From assembly GCA_963846635.1 (NCBI GenBank), contig CAWJXM010000006.1:124001-188000 (forward strand): 64,000 nucleotides of DNA. The letters are read 5' to 3'. This DNA comes from AP-15 sp963846635. GTDB lineage: Bacteria; Pseudomonadota; Alphaproteobacteria; ATCC43930; CGMCC-115725. The translations under genes and the position numbers were made by a program. Of the stretch, positions 43,938 through 52,826 are shown piece by piece. Each line of letters starts with the position of its first letter. The first letter of the stretch is position 1. The notes under the pieces are model-generated. The model was not told the DNA's origin. It searched no databases and saw nothing but the letters and a program-made list of their open reading frames with translations.

Positions 43938-44807
43938 TCACTTACCGCGCGCACGGTACCATGGATGGGGTTGCCCCGGGATTTTGACGCGCAGGGTGTA
44001 AACCGAGGTCCTTGCGGTAAAAAAGATCGTCTTCAGGTCGGGCCCGCCAAAGGCGAGGTTCGCCGGGATCTCAGGTGTTCGGATAATACCGAGCCGCGAA
44101 CCGTCAGGTGCGAACACCCAGGTGCCGCCGGGGCCGGTGCAATAGACATGGCCCTGCTGGTCGACCTTCATGCCGTCAGGCACGCCATCGGTCTCCTCCG
44201 ACGACATATCGGCAAAGATCCGCCGCTTGACCATATTGCCGGCGCTATCGAGATCAATCGCGTGGATGTATTGGGCATATCGGGTATTGGCAACGTAGAG
44301 CACGCGCTCATCCGGTGAAAAAGCGAGCCCGTTCGGATACTCGAACTCGGCGACGAGACGGCTCGTGCCGTCCGGGTTGACGGCATAGACCCCGGAATGA
44401 GCCAGCTCCTTGTCGGCAAGCGGCACGCGCAACCCCGGATCGGTGAACCAGATGCTGCCGTCCGATTTGCAGACCACATCGTTCGGGCGATTGATCCGCT
44501 TGCCCTCGTAGCGGTCCATCAAGACTTCGCTGTGCCGGTCGTCGGACCAGCGGGTGACGCGGCGATTGCCGCCCTCGCAAATCACGAGCCGCCCCTGCAG
44601 ATCAAAGGTCGTGCCGTTCCCTTCGCCGGTATTGCTGCGCACGGTTTCCGGCGGTTGGCCGAGCCGCAGCCGGTAAAACATGCTCGCGCGCACATCGGCG
44701 AAATAATAAAAATCATCGGGGTGCCACAGCGGCCCCTCGGTAAAGACGAACCCGGTCGCCGGCCGTTGCGCCTCGGTCGTTTCCAGCACGGTATCGAGCC
44801 CCGCCAT
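43938..44807 (-). CDS. SMP-30/gluconolactonase/LRE family protein
   Basis: A 289-residue six-bladed beta-propeller lactonase. Landmarks are FTEGPLWHPDDFYYFADV (the metal Glu in TEGP, residue about 24), INRPNDVVCKSDGSIWFTDP (the metal Asn), PNGLAFSPDERVLYVANT, and PDGMKVDQQGHVYC (the catalytic Asp). Calcium-dependent hydrolysis of sugar or other lactones is likely; the natural substrate is unknown. The ATG at 44807 is preceded by GGGAGGACG. A 16-codon upstream extension is rejected. Confidence 0.93.
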   Translation of the reverse strand: MAGLDTVLETTEAQRPATGFVFTEGPLWHPDDFYYFADVRASMFYRLRLGQPPETVRSNTGEGNGTTFDLQGRLVICEGGNRRVTRWSDDRHSEVLMDRYEGKRINRPNDVVCKSDGSIWFTDPGLRVPLADKELAHSGVYAVNPDGTSRLVAEFEYPNGLAFSPDERVLYVANTRYAQYIHAIDLDSAGNMVKRRIFADMSSEETDGVPDGMKVDQQGHVYCTGPGGTWVFAPDGSRLGIIRTPEIPANLAFGGPDLKTIFFTARTSVYTLRVKIPGQPHPWYRARGK

Positions 44808-45088
44808 CTCGTCCTCCCATTCCCGGATTTGGTCGGAACCGAGGCTACTCCTCAATCACCGACCCTGTCCATTTTCGATGGATCGCACCGGCCGCCGATC
44901 CCGCGCGACCAGCCGAGAAATGCCGTTAATTCGGGATCTCTCGCACGAGAGCCGAGATACAGGCACGCGAACGCCGAAACGGGCGCGGTAACGGCACAAC
45001 CTTAAACTTCGGCAGCTAAGCCAAATTTCTCAAGCAGGGCTAGGCCGCGCGAAAGGCGGGGGCAGTACAACCTCCCTGCCCAACTCGA

Positions 45089-45493
45089 TCAGGCGCCGGC
45101 GTAACTGGCCGGGGTCGGCTCATCCTTGTCAAAATCGAACTCGACCTTGGCGCCGTGCGGATCGTGAAAGAACAGCTGCCAGATGCCGCCGCCGGGCAGG
45201 CGCCGCAACTCGTATTCGATGCCCTCGCGCTTCAAGGTCTCGACCGTCGCGGGCAGGTCCTTGGCGCTGAATGCCATGTGATCGAGCACACCGGCTCGCT
45301 CTTTAGGCAACGGATCCTGGTGAATCACATGCAGGATAGGCCGGTCATCACCCTCGGCATAAAGCCACCAGCCGGGGAACTGAAAAGGCGGCCGCCACCC
45401 AACCTTAAAGCCGAACAGATCGCAGTAGAAACGGCGGGTGGCCTCAAGGTCGTCGCTCAAGACGGTGAAATGGTTCATTGCGGCTACGCTCAC
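45089..45493 (-). CDS. VOC family protein (glyoxalase/bleomycin-resistance fold)
   Basis: A 134-residue single VOC-domain protein. NHFTVLSDDLEATRRFYCDLFGF starts the first beta-alpha-beta unit and LDHMAFSAKDLPATVETLKREG the second, with metal ligands His near residue 7, His in LDHMA and the Glu in KVEFDF. GTG 45493 lies 5 nt after AAGGGAGAG and is preferred to an inner ATG at 45478. Such stand-alone proteins are dioxygenases, lyases or epimerases; function cannot be assigned. Confidence 0.88.
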   Translation of the reverse strand: MSVAAMNHFTVLSDDLEATRRFYCDLFGFKVGWRPPFQFPGWWLYAEGDDRPILHVIHQDPLPKERAGVLDHMAFSAKDLPATVETLKREGIEYELRRLPGGGIWQLFFHDPHGAKVEFDFDKDEPTPASYAGA

Positions 45494-45721
45494 GCGGACT
45501 CTCCCTTGCTGCAAAAGAACGGCCCCACACGGGTCACACCCGCTGAGTTCGCACAACAGGTTAGGCCGAAAACCTGGGCTGCCGTCAATCACATGCAGTG
45601 GGGCTGGTGCTCTATATAGAGCGATGCCATTTACGCCGCACGCCAGCGACCTGTGGCGCAACCTTGCCATCTGCCGTCGGCAGTGACCGGCCGCGCCCCT
45701 CCGAAAACGCCTAGCGCGAGG

Positions 45722-47116
45722 TCACACGGCGGGTGCGCGCCGCGAAGACGCGCGGGGTTTATCGAGCTCGGCTTCGATTTCGTCGATCGTGCGGCCGCGC
45801 GTCTCCATGCCGATCAGCCAGAAGGCGCCCGCGCCCAGCACGTACCAGAGGGCGAAATAGAGGAAGCCCGGGATCAGGGCATTCATGGTCACCGCGGGCT
45901 TCACGTAATTGGACGAACCGGCGATCAATGCCAGCCCGAGCGGGCCGATAAACTTGCCGAGATTGCCGACGCCATAGACAAACCCCATACCGCTACCGCG
46001 CAGGCGGCTCGGCCACATCTCGCCCATGTAAGGTCCGACGATCGAATAGTTGCCGCTGCCGAAGAAGCTCTGGAGCAGGATCATCAGGAAGAACATCGAC
46101 ACGCCGCCGATGAATACGTCGTACAGATAGCCGGCCATCGACATGAAGAATGCCGCGATCAAACAGGCGAAAACGCCCGAGGCACGGCGTCCCCACGCGT
46201 CCGAGATCCACGAACAGAGGAAACGGCCGGCGATCGCCGATACGCTAATCCAGATCACCAATTTGGAGGCCTCCGGCGGGGTGATCTTCAGCACTATGAC
46301 GAACAGCGTCACCTGCCATAGGCCAAGCCCGACCCCGCCGGTCTGGGTCAGTCCGGTCAGGCAGCCGGCGATGATGCTGCGCGGGTATTTGAAGATCTCG
46401 AGCCAGCGGGTTCTCTCGATCGGCGGGAGCACCGACGGCGACGCGATTTTCGCGGGATCCATTTGCAATGCCCAGGCAAGCGCCTGACGCGCCTCCTCGA
46501 CCCGGCCTCGGCGCAGCAGCCAGTGCGGCGATTTGGGGACGAAAGCGCGGATGTAGAGGCACAGAAACGCCGGCAACAACCCGACGGCAACCATTCCGCG
46601 CCAGCCGATATACGGGGTGGCAAACGCCCCCAGCAACGCCGCGAGCAACGCGCCTGCCGGCAGCATCGTCGTGGTGATCCCGGTGAACCAGCCGCGCTTA
46701 TGGGCGGGCGAAAACTCCTGCATCAAGGTGATGTCGACCGAATATAAGCCGGTCACCCCGAACCCGACGAAAAAGCGGCAGGCGACCAAATAGATCCACC
46801 CGCCTTCCGGCGTCAGCGCCATCGCCCCAGTCGCCAGCGAGACGTTCAGCACCGCGGCGATCAGCGCCTTGCGCCGGCCGACCCTATCGGCCATCCAGCC
46901 GTACAGCAGCGAGCCAAATGGCGCGCTGACACCCGAGGCGAGCAGGATCGCGCCCGACTGCCCGTAAGTCAGGTGCCAATCCTTGACGACGAACGCCAGA
47001 ACAAAGGCGATCAGCCCAAAGTCGAAGAAATCGAGCATGTCCCCGATCGTCGCGGCGCCGGCGATCTTCCACTGATTGGCAGTCAGCTTGGTCTGCTGCT
47101 CCAGCAACTCAAGCAT
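45722..47116 (-). CDS. MFS transporter, metabolite:proton symporter type
   Basis: A 464-residue, 12-helix inner-membrane transporter. The loop between helices 2 and 3 reads GWMADRVGRRKALI, the MFS signature, with a second DAWGRRASGVF between helices 8 and 9. SPHWLLRRGRVEEARQALAWAL in the central loop is like the sugar/aromatic-acid:proton symporter branch. DFFDFGLIAFVLAF in helix 1 contains the acidic residues common in aromatic acid (AAHS) carriers. The substrate is unknown. It is monocistronic as far as can be seen. Confidence 0.92.
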   Translation of the reverse strand: MLELLEQQTKLTANQWKIAGAATIGDMLDFFDFGLIAFVLAFVVKDWHLTYGQSGAILLASGVSAPFGSLLYGWMADRVGRRKALIAAVLNVSLATGAMALTPEGGWIYLVACRFFVGFGVTGLYSVDITLMQEFSPAHKRGWFTGITTTMLPAGALLAALLGAFATPYIGWRGMVAVGLLPAFLCLYIRAFVPKSPHWLLRRGRVEEARQALAWALQMDPAKIASPSVLPPIERTRWLEIFKYPRSIIAGCLTGLTQTGGVGLGLWQVTLFVIVLKITPPEASKLVIWISVSAIAGRFLCSWISDAWGRRASGVFACLIAAFFMSMAGYLYDVFIGGVSMFFLMILLQSFFGSGNYSIVGPYMGEMWPSRLRGSGMGFVYGVGNLGKFIGPLGLALIAGSSNYVKPAVTMNALIPGFLYFALWYVLGAGAFWLIGMETRGRTIDEIEAELDKPRASSRRAPAV

Positions 47117-47276
47117 GGCGTTCCCCTAGGCCGTCGCAACGCGCGCTGCAGAACAGGCTCACTCCCTGGTAAATCCCGGTCCAGCACCGACGACGGACAG
47201 ATTTATGACAGCGAACTTACATGCGTCAATTGCATTCTGGCAGTGCTGCAATTGCAAAGCTGCCACAAATCATCGG

Positions 47277-47736
47277 TTAATAAGCGCCGGCGCTGCAGTA
47301 ATGCCACGTTGACCCGTCGGAGGCGTAAAGCAGCGCCAGGCGCTGGTTCGCATCATGCGCGAGGACGACCCGAAAGCGTTGGCCGGTGCACGGCGAGTTG
47401 CCGGCTGTCGGGCTTTGGCATCTTTTTAGCTGCAGCGCAGTTCGTGGCCCAATCGGGAAGGGTTGCCGGTGCCGCGGCGAGCTTCTTGCCATCGGCGAGC
47501 ACGAAATAGTCTGTCGGCTGGCCACCTTTGACATCGGCGTGCAATGCCAGTGTGCCGTAGCGCGATCGATAAAAGCCGGCTTGCTGATCGCCGTCGCTGG
47601 TCCCGGCCGCGACGCCGTGGAAGGTCAGCGCGGCACATGCCGGCGGCCCCTTTTCCGCCGGGTGTTTTGTCGCGGCCAACGCGCCGGATGCGACCAGCAC
47701 AAGTACCATGCCCGTGACTGTCGAAAATATCTTCAT
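47277..47736 (-). pseudogene. Exported small protein of unknown function, one frameshift
   Basis: The ATG at 47736 follows GGGGGAG. A signal peptide (KIFSTVTGMVLVLVASGALA) precedes a short secreted domain: CAALTFHGVAAGTSDGDQQAGFY, KGGQPTDYFVLADGKKL, LPDWATNCAAAKKMPKP. Near 47405 the frame changes and NSPCTGQRFRVVLAHDANQRLALLYASDG and a C-terminal WHYCSAGAY follow to 47277. The two halves join into a plausible protein of about 150 residues with three or more cysteines. I do not recognise a named family. Confidence 0.65.
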
Positions 47737-47852
47737 CTTAAGCTCCCCCAATCTGCTCCGGGTGGAGCTTATAGCGCCACGACGAAGCCCGCAGTAGGGT
47801 GCGCGAGGGTGGCTCGACCGCGGTTGGCAGCAGGTACCGGAGACGATTTGCC

Positions 47853-48538
47853 ATGCGCTATCTCTGTGTACTCGCCGCGGCCGGGTGGCTCGGCTGCGCT
47901 ACGGCGCATGCGGCGGCACTGGCCCTCGTGATGGCGATCGACGTTTCCGACAGCGTAACCGCTGATTCCTATATTCTACAGCGCGACGGCATCGCAGCCG
48001 CGTTCAACGATCCGCGGGTGGCTGAGGCGGTTGCCGCCGCGCCGGGCGGCATCGAAGCGCTGGTTCTCGAATGGTCGGACCCCGACAAGATCGCGGTCAC
48101 GGTTGGTTGGACGCAGATTCTCGACCAGCGCAGCGCTGCCCGATTTGCCGCCGCCGTCCACGCGACGATCCGCAGTTCGCGCGGCTTGACGGCAATTGGC
48201 CCGGCTCTTGCCGCATCGGCGGCGCAATTCGATCATCTGCCGCAACCGGCGGCGCGCCAGCGTTATCGATATCTCCGGCGATGGCATCGCCAACCTTGGC
48301 GAGATGCCGCGGCTGGTACGGGATCGGCTTGTCAGCGGCGGTATCACGATCAACGGGCTCGCAATATCCACCGACGCCCATTGGCTCGCAGACTACTATC
48401 GCCACAATGTGGTTGGCGGGCCAGGGGCATTTGTGGTCACGGCACGCGACTATCACGGCTTCGCCGACGCGATGCGCCAAAAGCTCGCGGCCGAGGTGGC
48501 AGGCGCTGGGCGGACCGGCGCTCGCTCAGATGCAGTAG
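47853..48538 (+). pseudogene. DUF1194 (von Willebrand factor A-like) exported protein, frameshifted
   Basis: ATG 47853 starts a signal peptide (YLCVLAAAGWLGCATAHA) and the DUF1194 domain: ALVMAIDVSDSVTADSY (the metal-site DxSxS), FNDPRVAEAV, VLEWSD and SRGLTAIGPAL. Near 48261 the frame shifts to VIDISGDGIANLGEMP, SGGITINGLAI and DYYRHNVVGGPGAFVV. A second shift near 48505 would give a short end ALAQMQ at 48538; otherwise that frame runs far into the convergent decarboxylase gene. The metal-ion-dependent adhesion site is split between frames. Function of DUF1194 proteins is unknown. Confidence 0.8.
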
Positions 48539-49656
48539 GTGCGGATCGGCGCGAAGCCGTTGAACCCGACCGAGGCATAGCTCGCGGTATAAGCGCCGGC
48601 GGCCAGAATCTCGATCTTGTCGCCGACTTCGAGCCCAAGCGGCAGCCGGTAATCCGCCTTCTCGTAAAGGATATCAGCACTGTCGCAGGTCGGTCCGGCG
48701 AGAATGACCGGTCCGTAGCGCCCGCCGCGGCCGGGTGTCGCGATACGATACTTGATGCTCTCATCCATGGTTTCGGCGAGGCCGTTGAATTTGCCGACAT
48801 CAAGATAGACCCAGCGCCGGTCGTCATCGCAGCCTTTCTGTGAGATCAGCACAACCTCGCTCTGGATAACTCCGGCATCGCCAACCAAGGAGCGGCCCGG
48901 CTCGACGATGATCTCGGGCAGACGGTTACCGAAATGCCGAGTGATCGCGGTCATAACGGCTTGCGCATAGCGTTCGATCGCCGGGACCTCGGCCGAATAA
49001 TGCGCCGGAAAACCACCCCCGATATTGACCATGCGGAGATCGATGTCAGCTTCGGCGAGCAGCGAGAACATCCGTGCCGCCGTCCCGACAGCACCATCCC
49101 ATTGCTCAAGATCGGTTTGCTGCGAGCCGACATGAAACGACACGCCATAAGGATCGAGGCCCAGGTCGCGCGCCCGGCGCAGCAGGTCGATCGCCATCCC
49201 TGGGGCGCAGCCAAATTTACGTGACAGCGGCCACTCGGCGCCCTGGCAATCGACAAGAATTCGGCAGAATACCCGTGATCCGGGCGCCGATCGTGCCAGC
49301 TTCTCGAGTTCATACTGACTATCGAATGCGAATAACCGCAGCCCGGCGTCATAGGCGAAAGCGATATCCTTTTCCTTTTTGATCGTGTTTCCAAAGGACA
49401 GCCGTTCCGCGGTCACCCCGTTTTGCAGGCACAGTTCGATTTCGCCGCAACTCGCGACATCGAAATTGGCGCCTTTGCGCTCGAGCATTGCGACGATAGC
49501 GGGGGCCGGATTGGCCTTGACCGCGTAGTAAACTCGCGCGAGCGGCAAATGCCGGCATAACGAGGCATAGGCCTCTGCGATCACGTCGAGATCAACCACG
49601 AGACACGGCGTTTCGGGCGAGTTGTCGGCAAGGAACCGCGCGATCCTCTCATTCAT
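48526..49656 (-). CDS. Type III PLP-dependent ornithine/lysine decarboxylase
   Basis: A 376-residue alanine-racemase-fold decarboxylase that makes putrescine or cadaverine from ornithine or lysine. The PLP lysine is in VYYAVKANPAP (residue 48), followed by ANFDVASCGEIE and LSFGNTIKKEKDI. The substrate-site segment GPTCDSADILYE (residue about 322) has the catalytic Cys, and the C-terminal YTASYASVGFNGF contributes a Tyr. The sequence is like eukaryotic-type ODCs of alphaproteobacteria, which can accept both substrates. Its 3' end overlaps the converging DUF1194 frame by a few bases. Confidence 0.95.
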   Translation of the reverse strand: MNERIARFLADNSPETPCLVVDLDVIAEAYASLCRHLPLARVYYAVKANPAPAIVAMLERKGANFDVASCGEIELCLQNGVTAERLSFGNTIKKEKDIAFAYDAGLRLFAFDSQYELEKLARSAPGSRVFCRILVDCQGAEWPLSRKFGCAPGMAIDLLRRARDLGLDPYGVSFHVGSQQTDLEQWDGAVGTAARMFSLLAEADIDLRMVNIGGGFPAHYSAEVPAIERYAQAVMTAITRHFGNRLPEIIVEPGRSLVGDAGVIQSEVVLISQKGCDDDRRWVYLDVGKFNGLAETMDESIKYRIATPGRGGRYGPVILAGPTCDSADILYEKADYRLPLGLEVGDKIEILAAGAYTASYASVGFNGFAPIRTYCI

Positions 49657-50221
49657 TCCTGGGGGTCATCCTTCCCGCAAAGCGGCCTCAGCAAAGCAGG
49701 TGTGCCGGCCCACGGCCCGATGAGCGCTGCCGCAGAACACGGGCAGCCGCCTTCGGGCTTTGACCTGGCACGAACCAAACGAGATACCGGCACCGGCCTT
49801 TTGGATCCGGTGCGGCTGATTGTGCTGCTTAGCTTAAACTACTCGGGTCAATGACCCGGCTGCCCCGCCCTCTGAGACGCGTACCGCGCAGGTTCGCGTC
49901 AGGACAGGGCACCACGCCCCTCAGTCGGATAGCAACCATATCGACCTCCCTCTCGGGACCGGCCCTTCGGCCGGACCAAAAAGGACGCGTTACGTCGTTG
50001 CATAACCACCATGGGCCATAGGCACGTGCGAGTGCGTCGAGAGCCCGATAAATACGCTTATCCGCTCGCGGCGCAAGCGGCTTTTCCGAAAAATTCTTGG
50101 GGTAACCAACTTCTCGCGTCCCTATCGGCCACACCGCAGGGTAGATTGGGTTGGAGGCGCAGCGCTCTATGCGGAAGCGTCGAGGGCCACCAATGATTAA
50201 TAACCGAAGATCGGGTAGCGC
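49657..50221. other. Intergenic region without a supported gene
   Basis: 565 bp. An open frame on the minus strand runs from 50362 to 49829 but has no recognisable domain and overlaps the cytochrome gene antisense, so I do not call it. A short hairpin with CCGGCC / GGCCGG arms lies around 49955-49976 but has no T-run. The stretch presumably contains the promoter of the decarboxylase. Confidence 0.4.
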
Positions 50222-50692
50222 ATGCCTTTTTTGACGAAGTACTCGCCATTTCTTTTGGTAGTTGCCGTTGTCGCCGTCGCCAGCTTCTCTGTCCAAGCTG
50301 GGGATCGTAACGTCGAGCACGGCAAATACCTGGTTACCGTCATGTCGTGCACCGACTGCCACACTCCAGGCGCCCTGCTCGACAAGCCGGACACGAAGCG
50401 CTATTTGGGCGGGTCCGAGGTCGGGTTCGTGCTCCCTGACCTCGGTGTCTTTTATGGTGCGAATCTGACGCCGGATAAAGCAACCGGCCTCGGTAATTGG
50501 ACGATTGACGAGATCGCTGGCGCAATCCGCCGGGAAAATAACCGATCGCGCCAGTGCTCAGCCGAACGCTTTTTCGAGCAGATCGAGGGCCGCGATCGAA
50601 AACGCCCCCACGTTGTCGAGGCGATCGGCTTTGCCGGTCTCGACAGTTATCCGGCCGCCAGTCGGGTCGACGATGCCGGTCTCGCCGATTGA
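50222..50692 (+). pseudogene. Truncated class I c-type cytochrome
   Basis: The frame starts with a signal peptide (FLLVVAVVAVASFSVQAG) and the haem site SCTDCHTPG (CxxCH near residue 46), then the family segments RYLGGSEVGFVLP and FYGANLTPDKATGLGNWTIDEIAGAIR. After about 50531 the similarity stops; the expected distal Met loop and C-terminal helix are missing. The frame then runs antisense through a CinA fragment to 50692. A deletion or rearrangement that joined the two is likely. It resembles the cytochrome subunit of GMC or alcohol dehydrogenases, a part otherwise missing at 24-26 kb. Confidence 0.7.
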
Positions 50693-50890
50693 CCAAGCTG
50701 TCGCGAGCTCGCCGCGGATCTTGCGGGCAAACAGCAGCGCACAGGGCTCGGTCGAGGGAGCGATGCCGGTCAGCTCCTGCTCGGTCACGCCCAAGAGTTC
50801 GGTTCGCGACTGCCGCGTGTACGCGACCCCGCCTTTTATGAAAAAGGCCGGAGTCCTGGGGATCGCGAGCAGGGTCGGCCGATCTATCAT
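50558..50890 (-). pseudogene. CinA C-terminal-domain (nicotinamide-nucleotide amidohydrolase-like) fragment
   Basis: Residues read LLAIPRTPAFFIKGGVAYTRQSRTELLGVTEQEL, EPCALLFARKIRGELATAWSIGETGIVDPTGGR and a normal-looking end ALDLLEKAF (all in pieces), the pattern of the CinA_C domain. The essential N-terminal AESxTGG part is absent before the Met at 50890, and about 15 residues after PTGGR are missing. It is therefore both 5'-truncated and internally deleted. The truncation point coincides with a 14-bp tandem duplication at 50888-50915. Confidence 0.75.
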
Positions 50891-50915
50891 GGTCTAGCTT
50901 GCATGGTCTAGCTTG
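50888..50915. repeat. 14-bp perfect tandem duplication at a gene breakpoint
   Basis: CATGGTCTAGCTTG occurs twice head to tail. It contains the first codon of the CinA fragment on one side and the stop codon of the Gly/His-rich gene on the other. It looks like a slippage or end-joining scar. Confidence 0.65.
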
Positions 50916-51483
50916 CTGGGACAGCCTGCCAGGTGCCGTAGCACTGGGTCACGTACGGATAATAGCCCGCTGGATTAGAACAGTAATACCAATTCGTCGT
51001 CCCAGCATAAGGGGATGCAGTCCCATAGTATCCGTCATAAGGGGTGGCATTCCCATAATACCCGGCGTAGGGCGTTTCGGTGCCGTAATACCCATCGTAA
51101 GGCGGGTAGTAGTACCAATCCCAAGGGTAACTTAAACCAAATGCTAATCCAAGACCGAGCCCGGGATAGAAGCCGTAACCCCACCCGCCGTGATTTCGAT
51201 AAAATGCGTGATGGTGGAAACCGCCGGCGTGAAAGTGGCCACCGTGGAGACCGGCGACATGAAATGCTCCCCCATGAAAACCACCCGCATGGAAGCCGCC
51301 GCCGTGAAAACCGCCGCCGTGAAATCCACCGGCATGGAAGCCGCCGCCATGAAAACCGCCGCCGCCATGGGCAGCGAGCGCGGGAGCGGAGGCGCCGAAC
51401 ATGGCCGAGAACAAGACCGCGCCAATGCCGCGGGCGAGACGGCGCATCCCGGGCCGATCGGCTGTTTCGCTATTTTGTTGCAC
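50908..51483 (-). CDS. Gly/His-rich secreted protein with GGGFHAGGF repeats
   Basis: A 191-residue protein. A signal peptide (residues 13-38, ending PALAA) is followed by about ten repeats of HGGGFHAGGF-like decapeptides (residues 39-95), then HHHAFYRNHGGWGYG, a Gly/Leu stretch, and repeats of PYDGYYGTxxPYAGYYG. The conserved C-terminal WYYCSNPAGYYPYVTQCYGTWQAVP has two cysteines. The C-terminal motif occurs at the end of many small secreted proteins of alphaproteobacteria and is probably a surface or structural module. The repeats suggest metal-binding or cell-surface roles. The start is uncertain; ATG at residue 13 is possible. Confidence 0.8.
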   Translation of the reverse strand: MQQNSETADRPGMRRLARGIGAVLFSAMFGASAPALAAHGGGGFHGGGFHAGGFHGGGFHGGGFHAGGFHGGAFHVAGLHGGHFHAGGFHHHAFYRNHGGWGYGFYPGLGLGLAFGLSYPWDWYYYPPYDGYYGTETPYAGYYGNATPYDGYYGTASPYAGTTNWYYCSNPAGYYPYVTQCYGTWQAVPAS

Positions 51484-52002
51484 CGCAAGCTCCTATTCAA
51501 CTCTGCCCGGTCTGCGCCGCCACAGACGTCGACCCCGACGCAGAGCAGTTTCGCAGTGCTCTCCATGTATTGCGGTATAATCACCCTACCAGCCGATTTT
51601 CGGTAAACTTTGGTAAATCAATCAGCACACGGGATAGCCGTCGCGTTTACAGGAAACGCCAATTGCGCTAATAATTGGACGCTGATCCCCCAATTTCCCG
51701 CGCGTTCGCTACGGCAGCGCCGGTGTACAAACGGAAGGTGATTGTCATCGGGGATTACAGGCAACCAATGATACAGGTTGCCAGTTCTGCAGACCTCTCT
51801 GCAGTTGAATAACAATGTGTGATCTCACGACTAAGCATATGTAGTATTATCGCTACCTCTCGGGCAACCCGGTGCTGGGCTGCTGCTCTGAGTGCAACAG
51901 CTCGAAACTTTTTACGTTGATGTAGCTTTGGCAGGCTAGGTTAGCCGCAGGAGATTCTTTCTCCTCTGGGGTATGAGAGGTCTTGGCCGTGCCAGTTGCC
52001 AG
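51484..52002. other. Intergenic region without a supported gene
   Basis: About 520 bp, noticeably more A/T-rich than its surroundings. It must carry the promoter of the Gly/His-rich gene. I see no EcfG motif, hairpin terminator, tRNA or conserved frame in it. Confidence 0.4.
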
Positions 52003-52617
52003 TTAGTAAAGGCGTGTTCGATAGCTTTCGGCAGTTTGGCGTTCGGCTTCGTCCGGATCCATGCCGCCCACCTGCTCAGCAATGATGTGACCCAAGGGCG
52101 GGAACACGCCGCGTGCGACACGCTTCTCCGGGTTCCACAGATCAGAGCGGATCAGCGCCTTGCCGCAGTGGAAATAGATCTCCTCGGCCGCGACAACGAT
52201 CGCGCTGCGCGGCACTTTGCCGTTGACCGCGAGCGGTTCGAGCAAATCCGGGTCGGTCGTCACCCGAGCGCGGCCGTTGACGCGCAAAGTCTCGTTGATG
52301 CCCGGCACAAAAAAGATCAGTCCGACTCCGGGGCGCGCCAGCAGATTGCCGAGCGTATCGATACGGTTGTTGCCCAGCCGGTCGGGGATCAGCAGGGTTG
52401 TGTCATCGAGGACGCGCACAAATCCGGGCATATCGCCCTTCGGCGAGGCATCGCAGCGCCCTGACGGGTCGGAGGACGCGATCACCAGAAACGGTGAGAG
52501 CGCGATGAAATTGCGGCAGTGCCTGTCAAACCGAGCCAGCTGTTTTTTAACCGCGCGCTCGCTCGGCTCGCCGTAAAGTTCGCGCAGCTGTTCGGGGCTT
52601 TCGATCGTGTCCACCAC
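52003..52617 (-). CDS. Pyridoxamine 5'-phosphate oxidase-like FMN-binding protein (MSMEG_1061 family)
   Basis: A 204-residue split-barrel flavoprotein. It contains FIALSPFLVIASSDPSGRCDASPKGDMPGFVRVLDD, LLIPDRLGNNRIDTLGNLL, VGLIFFVPGINETLRVNGRA, and a C-terminal GHIIAEQVGGMD, the fingerprints of the MSMEG_1061 subfamily (TIGR04025). True PNPOx makes PLP; this subfamily is of unknown activity and may use FMN or F420. No operon partner. Confidence 0.9.
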   Translation of the reverse strand: MVDTIESPEQLRELYGEPSERAVKKQLARFDRHCRNFIALSPFLVIASSDPSGRCDASPKGDMPGFVRVLDDTTLLIPDRLGNNRIDTLGNLLARPGVGLIFFVPGINETLRVNGRARVTTDPDLLEPLAVNGKVPRSAIVVAAEEIYFHCGKALIRSDLWNPEKRVARGVFPPLGHIIAEQVGGMDPDEAERQTAESYRTRLY

Positions 52618-52826
52618 TCGCCTCCTTCGACAACCGCTCGTCAGTATGCGCGAGCCGCCGCGAAAGCGCCATTGGCTTTGGCGCCGCGCGCGAGTATCAG
52701 TCCGGCTAGAGCGATCAAGAGGCGGGAGAATAAGTCCTCGTGCAATGTTGCAAATATTGAGGAGTGCGGATCCTGTTCGCTCACCCGCACCGGGCTGAAC
52801 CGGGTCCGTTCTACGGGATCTACAAA

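Noticed and set aside
49950..49985. GC-rich hairpin with an A-run, possible terminator
   Set aside because: The stem is imperfect and the A/T-run is on the wrong side for either strand.
49829..50362. 177-residue frame on the minus strand upstream of the decarboxylase
   Set aside because: No recognisable domain, no ribosome site, and it runs antisense through the signal peptide of the cytochrome gene.
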